A DNA stretch of 64,000 bases from Spirosoma luteum DSM 19990 (GCF_000374065.1 NZ_KB893257.1:124001-188000); one strand, 5' to 3'; shown: positions 43,394 through 53,299, counted from the stretch's first letter. Program-made: numbers and translations. The notes: generated by a model not told the origin, from the sequence alone.

Positions 43394-44065
43394 TTACTTG
43401 ACAGTTGTCTTAACCATTGACTTAAGCGTATTAATCTGCTTTTTGGATTGATCCACTAACTGTTGAGCATACGACCGCAACGTATCATTTTTGCCGTATT
43501 GCAAATACGTGGTAGCCATGTCAATAGCATCCTGCCGCTGGTCCATCAACAGCGTGGCAAAGGTGGCATCATAGTCTTTACTCGAGGCATCATTACTATC
43601 GGTTTTCTGCAATTTCAGGTTCATGGCCTCAATGTTCTGACTCTGCTGCTGCGTGAACATCTGATTAGGACGCGTAGGCTTCAGTTGCCGCATGGTCGCA
43701 TCAATAGTGGCTATGTCGGCGGTTGTCGTTTCCAGTAGTTGTTTGGCCATCTGCTGAAGCGCGCTGTCCGTACCATTCGCAATTTCCTGTTTCAGGAAGT
43801 CCTGCAACCCCTGAGCCTGTAGTTTGGCCTGAAACGAATAGTCGAAGTCAGGGTCACCGGTAGCCGAAAGTTTCTTTAATTTAGTCACCGTCTGTTGCAA
43901 CGGCATCACGAGCTTTACTTTCGATGAGTCGACCGTAATAGAGGTAGCGGTACGCGCTGAACTGAATTGTACTGATCGCTTGGCCTGCGCGCAGGCTGCC
44001 AGTGAACTGCTGGTGGTAAGCAGGGCCAATGCCCAGATAGATACGTTGAATTGGAGTGTTTTCAT
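43394..44065 (-). CDS. DUF4142 family exported protein
   Basis: 223 residues. Signal peptide about 1-26 (ALLTTSSSLAACAQA; the Cys near 24 could also be a lipoprotein site). Residues 60-215 are mostly helical with the DUF4142 pattern: GDPDFDYSFQAKLQAQGLQ, then DATFATLLMDQRQDAIDMATTY and AQQLVDQSKKQINTLKSM. DUF4142 proteins are predicted four-helix ferritin-like bundles of unknown role, often with stress-related neighbours. Upstream of the rhodopsin-like gene, same strand. Confidence 0.85.
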   Translation of the reverse strand: MKTLQFNVSIWALALLTTSSSLAACAQAKRSVQFSSARTATSITVDSSKVKLVMPLQQTVTKLKKLSATGDPDFDYSFQAKLQAQGLQDFLKQEIANGTDSALQQMAKQLLETTTADIATIDATMRQLKPTRPNQMFTQQQSQNIEAMNLKLQKTDSNDASSKDYDATFATLLMDQRQDAIDMATTYLQYGKNDTLRSYAQQLVDQSKKQINTLKSMVKTTVK

Positions 44066-44221
44066 GGTCGTATAACTGAATTGATAGAATCGTTTTCCGT
44101 CCTTAACCTGACGGGTTACGTAACTAAGACAAGAAACAGCCCGGAAGGTTTAGCGGATTACGTAAACAGCCTGATCTGACCAGTACATTATACGTATTAG
44201 AAGCTCAAACGGCAGGTCAAC

Positions 44222-45529
44222 CTACAGCCGCACAATTTCGGCTCCGATAGCGTTCAGGCGCGTGTCGATGTGCTGGTAGCCCCGGTCAATCTGCTCGATG
44301 TTGTCGATAATGCTGGTGCCTTTGGCCGACATGGCAGCAATCAGTAAGGCTACCCCGGCCCGAATATCCGGTGATGACATCCGAATCCCTTTCAGTGGAA
44401 TTTGCCGGTTCAGGCCCACCACCGTAGCCCGGTGCGGGTCGCAAAGGATAATCTGTGCGCCCATGTCGATTAATTTATCGACGAAGAACAGGCGACTCTC
44501 AAACATTTTCTGGTGTATCAGCAGTGTTCCCTGCGCCTGTACGGCTGTTACGAGAACGATACTGAGCAGGTCGGGCGTGAAGCCGGGCCAGGGAGAATCG
44601 GCTACGGTCATCATGCCACCATCCAGAAAACTGTCGATCTGGTAATGCTCCTGGGCAGGGATAAAAATGTCGTCGCTCCGAAATTCCATCTGGATACCAA
44701 GCCGCCTGAACTGATCGGGAATGATACCCAACTCCGGAATTCGGCAGTTTTTAATCGTGATTTCAGACTGCGTCATGGCGGCCAGACCAATGAATGACCC
44801 AATCTCGATCATGTCGGGCAACATAGTATGCTCCGTCCCCATCAACTCCGACACGCCGTCAATCGTGAGCAGGTTGGACCCTACGCCGGAAATCTTCGCG
44901 CCCATCGAGTTGAGCATCTTGCAAAGTTGCTGCAGATACGGTTCACAGGCCGCGTTGTAAATAGTAGTCGTTCCCTCGGCCATCACTGCCGCCATCAGGA
45001 CATTGGCCGTACCGGTTACGGATGCCTCATCGAGCAGCATGTACGCACCGCGCAGATTGCCGGCATCGACCTGGTAGTACCCACCATCGTTGGGGTCGTA
45101 GTTAAACTGGGCACCCAGCTTTTCGAAGCCTAAAAAGTGGGTATCCAGCCGCCGACGGCCAATCTTATCGCCACCCGGACGGGGAATGCGCCCCTTTTTG
45201 AAGCGGGCCAGCATGGGTCCCAGCAGCATGACCGATCCCCGAAGGGCAGCCGCTTTCCGTTTGTAGGTGTCTGTCTCCAGATAGTCCAGATCAACATCGC
45301 TGGCCTGGAAACGGTACGAACTGGTCCCGATTTTGGTGACCCACACGCCCAGATCGCCCAATAGGTCGATGAGCTGGTTCACATCGCGAATACCCGGAAT
45401 ATTATGGATAACAACCGGTTCTTTGGTAAGCAGCACAGCGCAAAGAATCTGAAGCGCTTCGTTTTTAGCGCCTTGCGGCAAAATATCGCCTTTCAGCTTG
45501 CGTCCGCCAGTAATTTGAAAAGAGGCCAT
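44222..45529 (-). CDS. murA: UDP-N-acetylglucosamine 1-carboxyvinyltransferase
   Basis: 435 residues. First committed step of peptidoglycan synthesis: transfer of enolpyruvate from PEP to UDP-GlcNAc. The substrate residues Lys22-Asn23 (GAKNEAL) and Arg/Asp positions are present. The catalytic loop reads RPGGDKIGRRRLDTH, so the usual Cys (E. coli Cys115) is Asp121 (codon at 45167-45169). Asp versions remain active and are insensitive to fosfomycin in other bacteria (known for Mycobacterium and Chlamydia MurA). Single gene with no clear operon partner. Confidence 0.95.
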   Translation of the reverse strand: MASFQITGGRKLKGDILPQGAKNEALQILCAVLLTKEPVVIHNIPGIRDVNQLIDLLGDLGVWVTKIGTSSYRFQASDVDLDYLETDTYKRKAAALRGSVMLLGPMLARFKKGRIPRPGGDKIGRRRLDTHFLGFEKLGAQFNYDPNDGGYYQVDAGNLRGAYMLLDEASVTGTANVLMAAVMAEGTTTIYNAACEPYLQQLCKMLNSMGAKISGVGSNLLTIDGVSELMGTEHTMLPDMIEIGSFIGLAAMTQSEITIKNCRIPELGIIPDQFRRLGIQMEFRSDDIFIPAQEHYQIDSFLDGGMMTVADSPWPGFTPDLLSIVLVTAVQAQGTLLIHQKMFESRLFFVDKLIDMGAQIILCDPHRATVVGLNRQIPLKGIRMSSPDIRAGVALLIAAMSAKGTSIIDNIEQIDRGYQHIDTRLNAIGAEIVRL

Positions 45530-45619
45530 TCTAAAGGGTTATGAGTAAAAACCGGGTCGCCGGTGCGATGATAAATAATAAATGAGATATCGCTCTGACG
45601 ACCCATTCATAATTCATTT

Positions 45620-46399
45620 TTACCGTCTCCGGCGGTCATTGTTTCGATTGGGGCCACCTGGGCTGCCACCGGGTCTGTTTCCTGTATTAGTACGCCCACC
45701 ATCGCGGCCCGGTCGCCCGCCCTGTGCGCCAGAATCGCGGTCGTTCCGGTTCCGGTTGTTGGTGAAATTACGCTGGTTATTATCCCGGTTCGGTCGTCCT
45801 CCCTGCGTGTTTGCGTTATCGTTTCGGCTCCGGTTGTTGTTGCCGATGCGTTGCGGCTGGTCGCCCGTTCGCTCGCGTGGGGTAGCGTCAACAAGGCCTT
45901 CCTCCCGGATGAGTTTAATATCATCGGACAGCTTGCCGTCGGAGAGTTCAATCAGGCTTTGATAAATGGTTTCGTCTTCCACCGATTCTTTATTCCAGGC
46001 CTGATAAAACGTCTTCATCAGGCGCGTCAGGTACGAAACGAAGGTCCGGCGTTCTTCGGGGTCTTCCAGCGCAACGGCTTTGGCTACCAGCAGATCTACA
46101 TTACGACCAAAGTGTTTGAACTTCAGGCGGTGTGTGTTGTAAGGAACGCGCTGGGGCTTTTTGCCTAGGGCTTCTTCCGACGGGGGCGGGTAGGGGCTGT
46201 CCACATCCAGCGTGAAATTCGACATGATGTACAGGTCATCCCACAGCTTGTTATAGTAATCCTGCCCGTCTTTCATGTTGGGATGAATCTGACGCATCAA
46301 TTCAATCAGAATGTGTGCGTAACGGGTACGGGTTGACCGGTCTTCGATATTGACCATGTTGTCAACCAACTTCTGGATACTACTGCCGTATTCTTTCAA
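45620..46399 (-). CDS. DUF4290 domain-containing protein
   Basis: 259 residues. The core (about residues 1-175) matches DUF4290: MKEYGSSIQKLVDNMV, IEDRSTRTRYAHILIELMRQ, NKLWDDLYIMSNF, LDVDSPYPPP. The tail (from about 180) is low-complexity, rich in Gly, Asn, Arg, Asp (GGRPGRDGGRTN and similar) and resembles RNA-binding RGG-type tails. Start: no ATG fits; TTG at 46399 gives the family N-terminus and lies about 30 bases after a strong promoter at 46429-46459, while the longer frame to 46573 would start upstream of that promoter and run into the MATE gene. Function unknown; a Bacteroidota family. Confidence 0.82.
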   Translation of the reverse strand: MKEYGSSIQKLVDNMVNIEDRSTRTRYAHILIELMRQIHPNMKDGQDYYNKLWDDLYIMSNFTLDVDSPYPPPSEEALGKKPQRVPYNTHRLKFKHFGRNVDLLVAKAVALEDPEERRTFVSYLTRLMKTFYQAWNKESVEDETIYQSLIELSDGKLSDDIKLIREEGLVDATPRERTGDQPQRIGNNNRSRNDNANTQGGRPNRDNNQRNFTNNRNRNDRDSGAQGGRPGRDGGRTNTGNRPGGSPGGPNRNNDRRRR

Positions 46400-46428
46400 A
46401 GTCCCTGTCGGATTTGTTATATAGAAAG

Positions 46429-46459
46429 CAAAAGTACGAAGAAAGGAGCGAGGGGCAAA
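46429..46459 (-). promoter_or_regulatory. Promoter of the DUF4290 gene
   Basis: Minus strand: TTTG (46459-46456) and TACTTTTG (46436-46429) separated by 19 bases, an exact match to the Bacteroidota TTTG-N19/20-TAnnTTTG promoter. Transcription would start near 46423, 24 bases before the TTG start. Confidence 0.7.
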
Positions 46460-46512
46460 GTACACAGGCGGGGGATGTAAGGCAAAGGCGAAAAGCCCTG
46501 ATAATAATGTAG

Positions 46513-46520
46513 TATTTTTG
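46513..46520 (+). promoter_or_regulatory. -7 promoter element of the MATE gene
   Basis: TATTTTTG fits TAnnTTTG, 21 bases before the ATG at 46542. No clear -33 box. It lies back to back with the DUF4290 promoter. Confidence 0.45.
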
Positions 46521-46541
46521 CCCCCGATTCGTATTGAGCTT

Positions 46542-47948
46542 ATGACCACGTCGCTGCGTTCTCTGGTTATCAATTACCGTCCCGAACTGAGGGACACGGT
46601 TCGGTTGAGTGTGCCCATTATTGTTGCGCAGTTGGGGGTGGTACTGATGGGTGTTACGGACAACCTGTTTGTGGGGCGGTTGCTGGGACCCGTTCCACTG
46701 GGAGCTGCCGGACTGGCCAACTCCCTTTCCTTTCTGATGTCGAGTATCGGGGTCGGGGGGCTAACGGTGGTAGCCGCACTGGTATCCAAGGCGCATAATC
46801 AGCACGACCCGGCTGGTATTAACCGGTTGTTCCGGGCGGGGCTTCGGGTTAGTATATTGATGAGCTTCGGGCTGGGCGGTCTCTCAGCTCTCCTGGCTTT
46901 CAACTTCGACCTGTTTGGTCAAACGCCGGAAGTGGCGCGGCTGGCCCGCGATTTTATGCTGGTTCTGAGCGGATCTTTGTTGCCGCTGCTGATTTTTGTG
47001 GCCGCCCGTCAGCTTTGCGATGGATTGCGTTTCCCCCGGGTAGCGATGGCCATTACGCTGTCGGCGCTGTTTATCAATGCCGGATTCAATTACGTGCTAA
47101 TTACCGGTGCCGGTCCATTTCCGGCGTTGGGTCTACTGGGCTCGGCCCTGTCTACGCTGCTATCCCGCGTCTTTATGGCGGGGGCAATGCTGCTGTACAT
47201 CTACCGCTCCGGGCGGTTTAAGCCGTACCTGACCAGTACCTTTCGTTCATTACCAACACGGCAGGAAGCCTGGGAAATTCTGCGGCTCGGTATTCCCGGT
47301 GGCCTGACGTTTTTCTTTGAAGTCGCTACCTTCTCACTGGCAGTCGTTATCGTTGGGTGGCTGGGCGAAGACCGGCTGGCGGCTCACCAGATTGCCATCA
47401 ACATGGCTTCCGTTACGTACATGATGGCAACGGGTATTTCATCGGCGGCTGCTATCCGGGTTAGTGCTGCCATTGGGCAAAGAAGCCGGGAAGGGGCATG
47501 GCGAGCCGGCATGGCTGCTTTTTTGCTGTCGGTTAGTTTTATGGGTGTCATGGCTGTTCTATTCCTGACGGCCAATGAGTGGCTGGTAACCCTGTATATC
47601 CGGGACGACCCGGCCGTTATTACGATTGCGGCTTCTCTGCTTATCGTTGCGGGTTTCTTCCAGCTTTCCGATGGTATTCAGGTGGTGGCCCTGGGTGGCC
47701 TGCGGGGTGTATCCGATGTGAACGTTCCCACCCTGATTACCCTGTTTTCGTACTGGATAGTAGCCTTGCCGTTGAGTTACGTACTGGCATTCCCGTTGAA
47801 AATGGATGCTATCGGCGTGTGGATTGGTTTACTGAGCGGACTAACCATTGCCGCCGTTTTACTAACGTGGCGATTTTTCCGGTTGATTAGCCGAGTGAAA
47901 CTACCTGCCGAAAATGAGGCCGTAAATTTGATTGTCCCACAGGGATAA
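46542..47948 (+). CDS. MATE family multidrug/toxic compound efflux transporter
   Basis: 468 residues, twelve helices in two halves, from ATG 46542. Opening helix TVRLSVPIIVAQLGVVLMG and FVGRLLGPVPLGAAGLANS are typical of MatE domains; the second half starts near 245 with LGIPGGLTFFFEVATFSL. Uses a H+ or Na+ gradient to export cationic compounds. Its stop is one base from the end of the convergent small gene at 47950. Confidence 0.93.
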   Translation: MTTSLRSLVINYRPELRDTVRLSVPIIVAQLGVVLMGVTDNLFVGRLLGPVPLGAAGLANSLSFLMSSIGVGGLTVVAALVSKAHNQHDPAGINRLFRAGLRVSILMSFGLGGLSALLAFNFDLFGQTPEVARLARDFMLVLSGSLLPLLIFVAARQLCDGLRFPRVAMAITLSALFINAGFNYVLITGAGPFPALGLLGSALSTLLSRVFMAGAMLLYIYRSGRFKPYLTSTFRSLPTRQEAWEILRLGIPGGLTFFFEVATFSLAVVIVGWLGEDRLAAHQIAINMASVTYMMATGISSAAAIRVSAAIGQRSREGAWRAGMAAFLLSVSFMGVMAVLFLTANEWLVTLYIRDDPAVITIAASLLIVAGFFQLSDGIQVVALGGLRGVSDVNVPTLITLFSYWIVALPLSYVLAFPLKMDAIGVWIGLLSGLTIAAVLLTWRFFRLISRVKLPAENEAVNLIVPQG

Positions 47949-47949
47949 G

Positions 47950-48189
47950 CTAACTCATTTCGGCCAGTAATTCAGCGCGGGTAGGTCGGGTGGAAACCAG
48001 CGAATAAACGATACCCTCCCGGTCGAGGTAATCCACGAAAGCCTGATAGGTTTCTTTTTCGACGGAAAAGACGTACCAGTTTTCATAGGGTTCGCTAAAT
48101 GGTTCTATTTCGACAACCGATGCCTTCTTTTGCAACGCCTGAAACTGGCTGTTTGCGAGCGTTCGCTGCTTAATCAGGAAATACCACAT
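47950..48189 (-). CDS. Small conserved-looking protein of unknown function
   Basis: 79 residues from ATG 48189; an upstream part of the frame (to 48240) covers a terminator hairpin and is rejected. Sequence MWYFLIKQRTLANSQF..., acidic and aromatic in the middle, then VEKETYQAFVDYLDREGIVY. It resembles a small alpha/beta protein; no family recognised. Lies tail to tail with the MATE gene (1-base gap) and behind the terminator of the protease gene. Confidence 0.6.
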   Translation of the reverse strand: MWYFLIKQRTLANSQFQALQKKASVVEIEPFSEPYENWYVFSVEKETYQAFVDYLDREGIVYSLVSTRPTRAELLAEMS

Positions 48190-48217
48190 GGCTAACGTTA
48201 GTCTGTATGATACGTAA

Positions 48218-48248
48218 AACCCCGCGTAACGGACTGTCACGCGGGGTT
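48218..48248 (-). terminator. Terminator after the C-terminal processing protease gene
   Basis: Perfect 10-bp stem AACCCCGCGT/ACGCGGGGTT (48218-48227 and 48239-48248), 11-base loop, followed on the minus strand by TTTTAC. It is 36 bases after the protease stop. Confidence 0.7.
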
Positions 48249-48284
48249 CTTCAATGGGTCAATCGAAAATTAAACAACTGCTGG

Positions 48285-50408
48285 TCATTTGACCGCCAGA
48301 ATGTAGTCGGCCAGTACAAGCCCTGCTTCATTCAGATACAGGTCTTTCTTTTTCTTGGGTTTGGCCGGTGTAGTTGTTGCGGGCGTTGGTTCTCCCGTTT
48401 CGTCATCCGGGTCCGCTGTCTGGGATACCTTGTTGGCCGCAGCCCGTTTCCGTTCGGCTTCTTCACGCTCTTTCCGGCGTTTTGATTCCTGTAACGACAC
48501 CACCGTATTAGACTTGGCTTTCTTGAAGTCGATCAAATCTTGCGCCAGCTGTTTCAGTTCGGGGTCCGACTTGAGCCGCTGGTCGAAACGGTCGCGCAGA
48601 CGAGTCACTATTTTGTCGTTCAGGTCGCGTGACTGATCGTATCGGGCCGAATTGATTTGATCCCAGGGGAGCGCACTTGGCTGCGAGCTTTCCCCATATT
48701 CTTCGGCCGAAAAAGCCGATGGGAACTGCACATCGGGCGTCACGCCTTTATGCTGGGTGCTGCTGCCATTGATGCGGTAGAACTTCTGGATGGTCATTTT
48801 CAGCTCACCAACTTTCTCGTTGTCTTTGTTGCTCTTCTCCGCATCCCTGGCCAGCCACTTGTTCAGATCAATCAGGGTTTGCACGGTCCCCTTTCCAAAG
48901 GTTTGACCACCGACAATCACACCCCGTTTGTAATCCTGGATGGCAGCCGCAAAAATTTCCGAAGCCGATGCGCTGAACCGGTTTACCAGAATCGCCATTG
49001 GACCATTGTACACAACAGTTGGATCAGAGTCGGCGTAGACCTCGGTTTCGCCGGTCGATTCTTTCACCTGCACTACTGGTCCTTTGGGAATGAATAACCC
49101 CGTCAGGTCGATAGCTTCGGTGAGTGAGCCACCCCCGTTGTCGCGCAGGTCGATAACGATACCGTCTACCTTCTCTAGTTTCAGCGAGTCGATGAATTTC
49201 CTGACATCGCTGGTGGTACTGCTGAACTCTTTTTCTTGTTTGCGGGCCCCTTCAAAGTCGCGGTAGAACATAGGGATATTGATAACGCCAATTTTAAACC
49301 GCCTGCCGTTGTCCGTTACCTCAATCACTTCTTTTTTCGCCCGCTGATCTTCCAGTTTTATTTTCTCGCGCACCATCCGGATTTCTTTGGGAGGAGCACT
49401 GGCCAGCGCATCCGGCGAAACGACCTGTAACCGAACGATGGTTCCTTTGGGGCCTTTGATGAGTTTTACCACTTCGTCTACCTGCCAGTTCATGGTGTTG
49501 ACCATGGCACCGTTATCGCCCTGAGCGACCCCGGCAATCTTGTCGTTCTCTTTCAGCGCATTGCTCTTGAACGCCGGGCCACCGGGTAGCACTTTCGTGA
49601 TTTTGATGTACTCACCATCCTCCTGCAACATGGCTCCAATACCTTCCAGCGACTGGCTCATTTCCTGGTTGAAACGATCCGCATTGGTCGGTGAAAAGTA
49701 ATTGGTATGCGGATCAAGGGCTTCGGCAAACGAGTTCATATAAATCTGGAACACATCGGCGCTTTTTACCCGGCCGTATGCCTTATCCAGATTGGTGTAC
49801 CGCTGGTTCATGGTAGCCAGCACAACGCTGTCTTTCCGGTTACCCAGCTTCAACTCCAGTTCCTGATTCTTCAGGATTTTGCGCCACAGGTCGTTTTGCT
49901 CTTCGACCGTTTTAGGCCACGCTGCCTTCTTCCGATCCGTGTTGAACGTTTCATCTTCCGTGAATGTGAACGGCGTCTTTATCTGTTCTTTAATAAAATC
50001 ACTGCGCTCCTTGTACCGCTTTCGAAATACATTATAAAGATCATAGGCTGCCGTCAGATCACCGTTTATCAGTGCGTCGTCGATCTGAGTCCGGTACTTC
50101 TCGAAAGACGCTACATCCGATGCCAGCAGGTAGGTTTTGTTTCCGTCGATATCATTCAGGTAGTTATCCCAAATCACAGACGACAATGAATCATTGAGCC
50201 GCACTTTGCGGTAATGATAGGTGGTCAGCAGTTTAGCCACTAGCTGCTCGACGCGCTCCTGAGATATTGTTGGCTTGAGATCGTCCGCAGCGTACGTTGC
50301 AGACTTTGCTGGAGCGGACGGAACGCCCCCCTGCACTCCATTCGGGGAGGAGTCCGGCTGAAAGCTGAGTAACAGCACGGGTAAGAGTGTCACTAAGTAT
50401 TTTTTCAT
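48285..50408 (-). CDS. Carboxy-terminal processing protease (Prc/Tsp type)
   Basis: 707 residues with a signal peptide (1-18). Layout as in E. coli Prc: N-terminal helical domain about 40-240, PDZ about 240-340 (GIGAMLQEDGEYIKI, LKENDKIAGV), S41 peptidase about 360-560 with catalytic Ser in NRFSASASEIFAAA and Lys in TFGKGTVQ, and a C-terminal DUF3340-like domain about 570-680. It degrades or trims periplasmic and outer-membrane proteins with exposed C-termini. Probable co-expression with the FKBP isomerase gene upstream (same strand, 90 bases apart). Confidence 0.93.
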   Translation of the reverse strand: MKKYLVTLLPVLLLSFQPDSSPNGVQGGVPSAPAKSATYAADDLKPTISQERVEQLVAKLLTTYHYRKVRLNDSLSSVIWDNYLNDIDGNKTYLLASDVASFEKYRTQIDDALINGDLTAAYDLYNVFRKRYKERSDFIKEQIKTPFTFTEDETFNTDRKKAAWPKTVEEQNDLWRKILKNQELELKLGNRKDSVVLATMNQRYTNLDKAYGRVKSADVFQIYMNSFAEALDPHTNYFSPTNADRFNQEMSQSLEGIGAMLQEDGEYIKITKVLPGGPAFKSNALKENDKIAGVAQGDNGAMVNTMNWQVDEVVKLIKGPKGTIVRLQVVSPDALASAPPKEIRMVREKIKLEDQRAKKEVIEVTDNGRRFKIGVINIPMFYRDFEGARKQEKEFSSTTSDVRKFIDSLKLEKVDGIVIDLRDNGGGSLTEAIDLTGLFIPKGPVVQVKESTGETEVYADSDPTVVYNGPMAILVNRFSASASEIFAAAIQDYKRGVIVGGQTFGKGTVQTLIDLNKWLARDAEKSNKDNEKVGELKMTIQKFYRINGSSTQHKGVTPDVQFPSAFSAEEYGESSQPSALPWDQINSARYDQSRDLNDKIVTRLRDRFDQRLKSDPELKQLAQDLIDFKKAKSNTVVSLQESKRRKEREEAERKRAAANKVSQTADPDDETGEPTPATTTPAKPKKKKDLYLNEAGLVLADYILAVK

Positions 50409-50498
50409 CGTAAACTGCGATTAACGGACGTAATTGACAGGTTGATTAACTAACTGAAAGTGCCTGCATCCCTGCAATTACCTGGACACTTTCACTGA

Positions 50499-51350
50499 CT
50501 ACTCATTTTTCTTCTCGCCGGGAGAGTTCGATTTAACCGGTTGCGGTCCTGCCTTATCAGCTTCTGGTTCTGCCTGTGCTGACTTGACAAGGTCGAGTAG
50601 CTCAACATCGAAAACCAGGGTAGAACCGGGCTTAATGTCGGCCCCGGCACCCCGGTCGCCGTAAGCAAGTTCGGATGGGATATACAATTTCCATTTTGAG
50701 CCAACGGGCATCAACTGGAGGGCTTCTGTCCATCCTTTAATAACCTCGTTAACGCCGAACTCAGCGGGTTGGCCTCGTTCTACCGAACTATCAAACACTT
50801 TCCCATCCAGCAGGCGACCCGTATAATGCACCCGTACGCGGTCTGTAGCGGTTGGTTTGGGGCCGGTGCCTTCCTTCTCAACGGTATACTGCAAGCCACT
50901 AGTAGTAGTAACTACACCAGTTTTAGCTTTGTTTTCGGCCAGAAACGCACTACCTGCTTTTTTATTCTCAGCCGAGGCTTTCATCCCTTCTGCATTACGG
51001 ACGGCCATCTGCTTCTGCATGAAGCTGTTCATGACCTGGCCACACTGGTCCTGTGATAGTAATAGGGTTTTATCCTTCAGTGCATCTTCCAGACCGCGCA
51101 TCAATAGGGCGTCATTCAGGTCAGTAATACCCTGTTGCTTCAAATTCTGCGCCATAAACACGCCAATACTATAACTAACCGAATCCTGCGTAGAGGATAA
51201 TTTTGCTACCGAAGTGGCCGGTTTGGCAGTCGTTGCCGGTTTAGGCGAAACGGGTTTTTTAGCGGGTGCTTTTTTTACCTGAGCAGTCGCCGAACCTGCG
51301 ATAAACATTGCTGACACCATACCGGTCAGCATCCATTGGTTAAACTTCAT
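50499..51350 (-). CDS. FKBP-type peptidyl-prolyl cis-trans isomerase (Mip/FkpA-like)
   Basis: 283 residues from ATG 51350; the longer frame to 51380 has no plausible N-terminus. Signal peptide about 1-23, then a Lys/Pro/Ala-rich linker, an N-terminal dimerisation domain about 55-145 (DSVSYSIGVFMAQNL), and a C-terminal FKBP domain about 150-260 (VRVHYTGRLLDGKVFDSS, GWTEALQLMPVGSKW, IPSELAYGDRGAG). Acts as a periplasmic folding chaperone. The terminal tail is polar (PGEKKNE). Confidence 0.92.
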   Translation of the reverse strand: MKFNQWMLTGMVSAMFIAGSATAQVKKAPAKKPVSPKPATTAKPATSVAKLSSTQDSVSYSIGVFMAQNLKQQGITDLNDALLMRGLEDALKDKTLLLSQDQCGQVMNSFMQKQMAVRNAEGMKASAENKKAGSAFLAENKAKTGVVTTTSGLQYTVEKEGTGPKPTATDRVRVHYTGRLLDGKVFDSSVERGQPAEFGVNEVIKGWTEALQLMPVGSKWKLYIPSELAYGDRGAGADIKPGSTLVFDVELLDLVKSAQAEPEADKAGPQPVKSNSPGEKKNE

Positions 51351-51724
51351 GCGTAAAATGAAACGGGTGTAAGTAAACAACGCTTTATTCCCTATGAAAC
51401 GCGAATGACCAGGGTAAAAGTTTAAGCATTGACTTATTCGTAGAAAAATAGTTAGCGAACCTAGTTTGGCCTAAAGCCGAATTTTGTTTATGGTCAGGAA
51501 AATAAATGTAGCGGAAAGATTGGCGTATGTCAATTCTGACGAATCAAAATACCGGCTAATTCGTACAAACGGTTTGAGCAGCCTGTTTAGTGGCCTGGAT
51601 GATCAGCAACGGATATTGGAAAAGTCTATTATTCAGCCACTAATTCTGAGTTTTGTCGCACTTTTGTTAAGTTTTCATCGTACCTTTGCGCCCGAAAAAT
51701 CAACATTAAAATTTCATTATACAT
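51351..51724. other. Divergent intergenic region between the FKBP gene and atpA
   Basis: 374 bases without a supported gene. The atpA promoter element is at its right end. A short + strand frame (51484-51798) runs into atpA out of frame and looks like chance. Confidence 0.5.
51681..51688 (+). promoter_or_regulatory. -7 promoter element of atpA
   Basis: TACCTTTG fits TAnnTTTG; a TTTG at 51663-51666 is only 14 bases upstream, shorter than usual. The leader would be about 30 bases to the ATG at 51725. Confidence 0.5.
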
Positions 51725-53299
51725 ATGGAATCCGTAAGACCCGACGAGATATCAGCTATCCTCCGCCAGCAACTGGCGGGAACACAAACCGAAGCTGAAC
51801 TCGAAGAAGTCGGTACGGTGCTGCAAATCGGCGATGGCGTAGCGCGTATCTACGGCCTCTCGAAGGTGCAGGCCGGCGAATTGCTGTCATTCGACAATGG
51901 GCTTCAGGCTATGGCACTGAACCTTGAAGAAGATAACGTTGGAGCAGTATTGCTTGGCGATTACTCGGAAATCAAAGAGGGCGACATCGTAAAACGCACC
52001 GATCAGATTGCCTACGTCAACGTGGGGGATGGTATTCTGGGTCGGGTGGTTAACACCCTCGGCCTGCCGATTGATGGCATGGGCCCCATTCAGGGAGAAT
52101 TGTTCCGGATGCCCCTGGAGCGGAAAGCCCCCGGCGTAATCTATCGCCAGCCGGTAACGGAACCGCTACAAACAGGTATCAAAGCAATTGACGCGATGAT
52201 TCCCATCGGGCGTGGTCAGCGTGAATTGATTATCGGTGACCGGCAGACGGGTAAAACCGCCGTGGCTATCGATACTATCATCAACCAGAAAGAGTTTTTC
52301 GATAAAGGCGAACCCGTATTCTGTATTTATGTGGCCTGTGGTCAGAAAGCATCGACCGTAAAGCAGGTGGAGCAAACCCTGCGCAAAGCCGGTGCTATGG
52401 ACTACACGGTTGTTGTGGCAGCCAGTGCCTCAGATCCCTCGCCGATGCAGTTCTTTGCCCCATTTACGGGTGCGGCTATCGGGGAGTATTTCCGCGACAC
52501 AGGTCGTCCGGCACTGGTTATTTACGATGATTTGTCGAAACAGGCCGTAGCGTACCGGGAAGTTTCCCTGTTGCTGCGTCGCCCGCCAGGCCGTGAGGCT
52601 TACCCTGGTGATGTGTTCTATCTGCACAGCCGTTTGCTGGAGCGGGCGGCCAAAATCAGCCAGAACGACGAAATTGCCCGGAATATGAACGACCTGCCTC
52701 CCTCGCTGGTAGGTAAGGTGAAGGGTGGTGGTTCACTGACGGCGCTGCCCATCATTGAAACTCAGGCTGGCGACGTATCAGCTTATATTCCAACCAATGT
52801 AATTTCGATTACGGACGGCCAGATATTCCTGGAGTCGAACCTGTTCAACGCCGGTATCCGTCCCGCCATCAACGTGGGTATTTCGGTATCGCGGGTGGGT
52901 GGTAACGCCCAGATCAAGTCCATGAAGAAGGTGGCTGGTACCCTCAAACTGGACCAGGCTCAATTCCGCGAGCTGGAGGCTTTTTCTAAATTTGGCTCTG
53001 ACCTCGATGCATCGACCAAACTGACTATTGAACGGGGTCGGCGGAATCAGGAGATGTTGAAGCAGCCTCAGTATTCGCCGGTTCCGGTTGAGCAGCAGGT
53101 AGCTATCATCTACGCGTCTACAAACGGGTTACTGGATAAGGTGCCGGTTAGTCAGGTGAAAGAGTTTGAAACGGAGTTTTCGATGATGCTGAGTGCGCAG
53201 CACCCCCAGGTGCTGGCCGAGTTGCGCGCCGGTAAACTAACCGATGACGGCACTGCTACCCTGAAGAAAGTAGCCGCTGATCTCTCCGCAAAGTATTAA
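51725..53299 (+). CDS. atpA: F1F0 ATP synthase subunit alpha
   Basis: 524 residues. Alpha subunit of the F1 catalytic head. N-terminal [18 protein letters not shown]-loop GDRQTGKTA near 170; the conserved [17 protein letters not shown] near 378. It is preceded by its own promoter and not by atpH, atpF, atpE or atpB, so the remaining genes of the synthase lie elsewhere. Separated from atpG by 95 bases that contain a large hairpin. Confidence 0.98.
   Translation: MESVRPDEISAILRQQLAGTQTEAELEEVGTVLQIGDGVARIYGLSKVQAGELLSFDNGLQAMALNLEEDNVGAVLLGDYSEIKEGDIVKRTDQIAYVNVGDGILGRVVNTLGLPIDGMGPIQGELFRMPLERKAPGVIYRQPVTEPLQTGIKAIDAMIPIGRGQRELIIGDRQTGKTAVAIDTIINQKEFFDKGEPVFCIYVACGQKASTVKQVEQTLRKAGAMDYTVVVAASASDPSPMQFFAPFTGAAIGEYFRDTGRPALVIYDDLSKQAVAYREVSLLLRRPPGREAYPGDVFYLHSRLLERAAKISQNDEIARNMNDLPPSLVGKVKGGGSLTALPIIETQAGDVSAYIPTNVISITDGQIFLESNLFNAGIRPAINVGISVSRVGGNAQIKSMKKVAGTLKLDQAQFRELEAFSKFGSDLDASTKLTIERGRRNQEMLKQPQYSPVPVEQQVAIIYASTNGLLDKVPVSQVKEFETEFSMMLSAQHPQVLAELRAGKLTDDGTATLKKVAADLSAKY

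Noticed and set aside
51484-51798. 104-codon frame overlapping the atpA start
   Set aside because: It runs out of frame through the atpA promoter and start and has no family features.
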